Source of the DNA: JBHENW01 sp046261875
Lineage (GTDB): Bacteria; Acidobacteriota; Thermoanaerobaculia; UBA5066; Gp7-AA6
Direction: 5' to 3'
DNA: 5,700 nucleotides
NCBI GenBank assembly: GCA_046261875.1
Contig: JBHENW010000180.1
Span: forward strand, 1 to 5,700
Shown piece by piece: positions 4,066 to 5,700 of this stretch. Below the pieces are notes generated by a model. It was given only the letters and a program-made list of their open reading frames with translations. It ran no database searches and had not been told where the DNA came from. A program made the position numbers and the translations under genes. The first letter of the stretch is position 1; each line of letters begins with the position of its first letter.

Positions 4066-5700
4066 AGCTGCACCCAGTGAACGAAAGGACGGATGAGGAA
4101 CCAACCGATGGGTCGCCAGCTGCCGACGATCTTGGCTTTCGCCTCCATGCCGGGCCGCAGGAGATCGCGCTCGTTCTCGAGCTCGGCGCGGACGATGAAC
4201 GTGGGCTCCTCTCCGGGCTCGACCGAGTCGGCTTGGGCGGCGATGGTGGTCACCGTCCCGACGAAGGTGTATTGCGGCAGCGCCGCGACACGAACGCGCA
4301 TCGGCTGCCCGACGCGGACGCGTTGGATGTCGCTCTGGGCGACGTGAGACTCCACTTCAAGCCGGTCGGTCCGCCCGATCACGACGAACGTCTCCCCCGC
4401 CCGCAACCACTCTCCGACCCGGTCGTCGGGCCGCGACGTCAGGACGACGCCGTCGACAGGGGCGATGAGATTCCTACGAGCGCGTTGGCCCTCGAGGATC
4501 GCGAGCCGCGACTCGAGATCACCGATCTCGATCCGCGCGACCGCGGCTGCTCCCTGATCGCCGCGCGCGAGGGCCCCAGCCGCCTCCCGCCGCGCGATGG
4601 CTAGCCCCCCGCTCGCCTCCTCGATCTGAAGCTGAACGTCATCATCGCGAAGGACGGCGAGGACATCGCCGGCCGCGACTCGCTCCCCCTCACGGACGAG
4701 GGTCCGCGCGATCAGGCCGTCGACGGCAGCCCGAATGGGGGTGCGCCTGGCCGGCTCGAGCCGTGCTTCGCGCGGGCCGACCCGCTCGTGCCAAGGGATG
4801 ATGATGAGCGCGAGCAGGACCGCTCCCGCGATCATGAGGCGCCGCTTGAGCGCGCGCCGCGGGGTCTCGATGACGCGTCGCTTCCAGGCCGCCAGCGGCT
4901 CGAGGATCCCGATGAACGGAACCTGGTCGTACAGTTGGGCGTTGCGCAGGGCGACCGAAACCTGGTTGGCGAGCAGTTCCGCCCCCTCGACCTCGGCCCC
5001 CTCGAGGAATTTGGTCCGGTCGGCCTCCATGTAGAAGGCTCCCAGCCGACCTTGCTCATCCCTGAGCGGCGTGAGGCACAGCGACCGCACGCCGGCGCGC
5101 TCGAGATCGTCGCCGAACGCCCCGTGCAGCTCGGCCGCGGTCTCGTCGGCCTCGGTCGCCGCGAGATCGGGTACGTAGACGACCGCGTCGCGCTCGGCGA
5201 GCCAGCTCATCCGCCGCTGGAGCTCACGCGTCTCGGGTGTATCGGGATCGACGGCGTCGATACCCGAAACCGCTTTGATCACCAGTCGCCCCGCCACATC
5301 CAAGCCGATCGCAGCCCGATCGTATGCCAACGCCTGACTCCCCAGGTTGACGACCGTGAGGCAGAGACGGTCGACGTCGAGCGTCGAAGTGATCTCGCGG
5401 CTGATGCCGAGCAGTGTCTTGAAGTCCCGCGCTCGCTTCTCGACGGTATGGAGCTCGGCGTTGCGCAGGGCGAGGCCGGCGGTCTGAGCGAGGCCGTTGA
5501 GGAGGGCCAGGTCCTGCTCGTCGAAGCGGCCCCCGTCGGATTGCTTGTTGAGGACCTGAAAGGCGCCGAGGACGTCGCCCTTGGCCCGAAGCGGCGCCGT
5601 CAGGACGGATCGTGTAACGAAGCCGGTCGCCTCGTCGACTTGATGGATGAACCGCGGATCGCTCCGCGCATCGGAGACGAGCTCGGGCTCGCCCCTCAGT
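4050..5700 (-). CDS. tandem GAF sensor - transmembrane - HlyD adaptor fusion (5' end outside window)
   Basis: The frame is open from the window edge (first full codon 5699-5697) to TGA at 4052-4050, giving 549 visible residues without a start. Counting from 5699, residues about 1-65 are the end of a GAF domain (A-P-L-R-A-K-G-D-V-L-G-A-F-Q-V-L-N-K), and about 80-255 are a second GAF domain (L-T-P-L-R-D-E-Q-G-R-L-G-A-F-Y near 209-223). One hydrophobic span lies at about 287-302, flanked by basic residues. A HlyD-type module follows: lipoyl halves at about 321-351 and 408-442, a short hairpin between them, and a barrel to about 525. The tail (about 526-549) is Trp/Phe/Arg-rich. The GAF domains would be cytoplasmic and the adaptor periplasmic, suggesting ligand- or redox-modulated assembly; no GAF ligand residues could be assigned. 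A TTG at 5330 is not the start, because GAF coding continues upstream of it in frame. Confidence 0.9.
   Translation of the reverse strand, partial: LRGEPELVSDARSDPRFIHQVDEATGFVTRSVLTAPLRAKGDVLGAFQVLNKQSDGGRFDEQDLALLNGLAQTAGLALRNAELHTVEKRARDFKTLLGISREITSTLDVDRLCLTVVNLGSQALAYDRAAIGLDVAGRLVIKAVSGIDAVDPDTPETRELQRRMSWLAERDAVVYVPDLAATEADETAAELHGAFGDDLERAGVRSLCLTPLRDEQGRLGAFYMEADRTKFLEGAEVEGAELLANQVSVALRNAQLYDQVPFIGILEPLAAWKRRVIETPRRALKRRLMIAGAVLLALIIIPWHERVGPREARLEPARRTPIRAAVDGLIARTLVREGERVAAGDVLAVLRDDDVQLQIEEASGGLAIARREAAGALARGDQGAAAVARIEIGDLESRLAILEGQRARRNLIAPVDGVVLTSRPDDRVGEWLRAGETFVVIGRTDRLEVESHVAQSDIQRVRVGQPMRVRVAALPQYTFVGTVTTIAAQADSVEPGEEPTFIVRAELENERDLLRPGMEAKAKIVGSWRPIGWFLIRPFVHWVQLRFWR

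Noticed and set aside
4054..4104. Upstream GTG start (4104) for the lipoprotein adaptor
   Set aside because: It would add 17 residues before the signal peptide and increase overlap with the upstream gene. The ATG at 4053 has a good Shine-Dalgarno, an ATGA overlap and a correctly placed signal sequence.
5328..5330. TTG at 5330 as the start of the GAF-HlyD gene
   Set aside because: The same frame stays open to the window edge and encodes clear GAF sequence upstream, so the TTG is an internal leucine codon.
1..5700. CRISPR arrays, tRNA or rRNA genes, insertion sequences
   Set aside because: No regularly spaced repeats, rRNA-like segments, transposase coding or terminal inverted repeats were seen, and nearly all of the window is taken up by the minus-strand genes.

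Overview
The window is compact, high-GC (roughly two-thirds G+C) bacterial DNA. All recognisable genes are on the minus strand; nothing on the plus strand is supported. A lipoprotein signal peptide and three periplasmic-adaptor (HlyD / membrane-fusion) modules indicate a Gram-negative-type envelope. The set (GAF-HlyD fusion, lipoprotein adaptor, M50-HlyD fusion, Crp-type regulator) suits a large-genome, high-GC lineage such as Myxococcota, Planctomycetota or Acidobacteriota, but the sequence does not fix the phylum.

In transcription order (high to low coordinates) the layout is as follows. (1) A 5'-truncated protein, 5700-4050, has two GAF domains, one membrane span and a HlyD-type adaptor domain. 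(2) A short adaptor lipoprotein, 4053-3202, follows with an ATGA overlap. (3) A 689-residue fusion, 3205-1136, also joined by an ATGA overlap, consists of a PqqD-like N-terminal domain, an M50 / site-2-protease membrane core and a C-terminal HlyD domain. (4) A Crp/Fnr-family regulator, 1128-430, starts 7 nt further on. (5) A 237-nt gap holds a near-perfect Crp-type operator overlapping a plausible promoter. (6) A small 49-codon gene, 192-43, begins at GTG behind a perfect AGGAGG.

Genes 1-4 look like one translationally coupled operon. The three adaptor modules could build an envelope-spanning complex. The M50 core could cleave a peptide or membrane substrate, and the PqqD-like domain could recognise it. 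The Crp-type protein retains the R-E-x-x-x-R recognition-helix pattern of E. coli CRP, and the site next to its own gene is the matching GTGA-N6-TCAC palindrome, so it probably controls the small gene. The small charged peptide is the best local candidate for a substrate or accessory of the protease/adaptor complex. That functional link is inference. No ABC or RND pump, outer-membrane factor or RiPP-modifying enzyme is visible here, although the operon continues upstream beyond the window.
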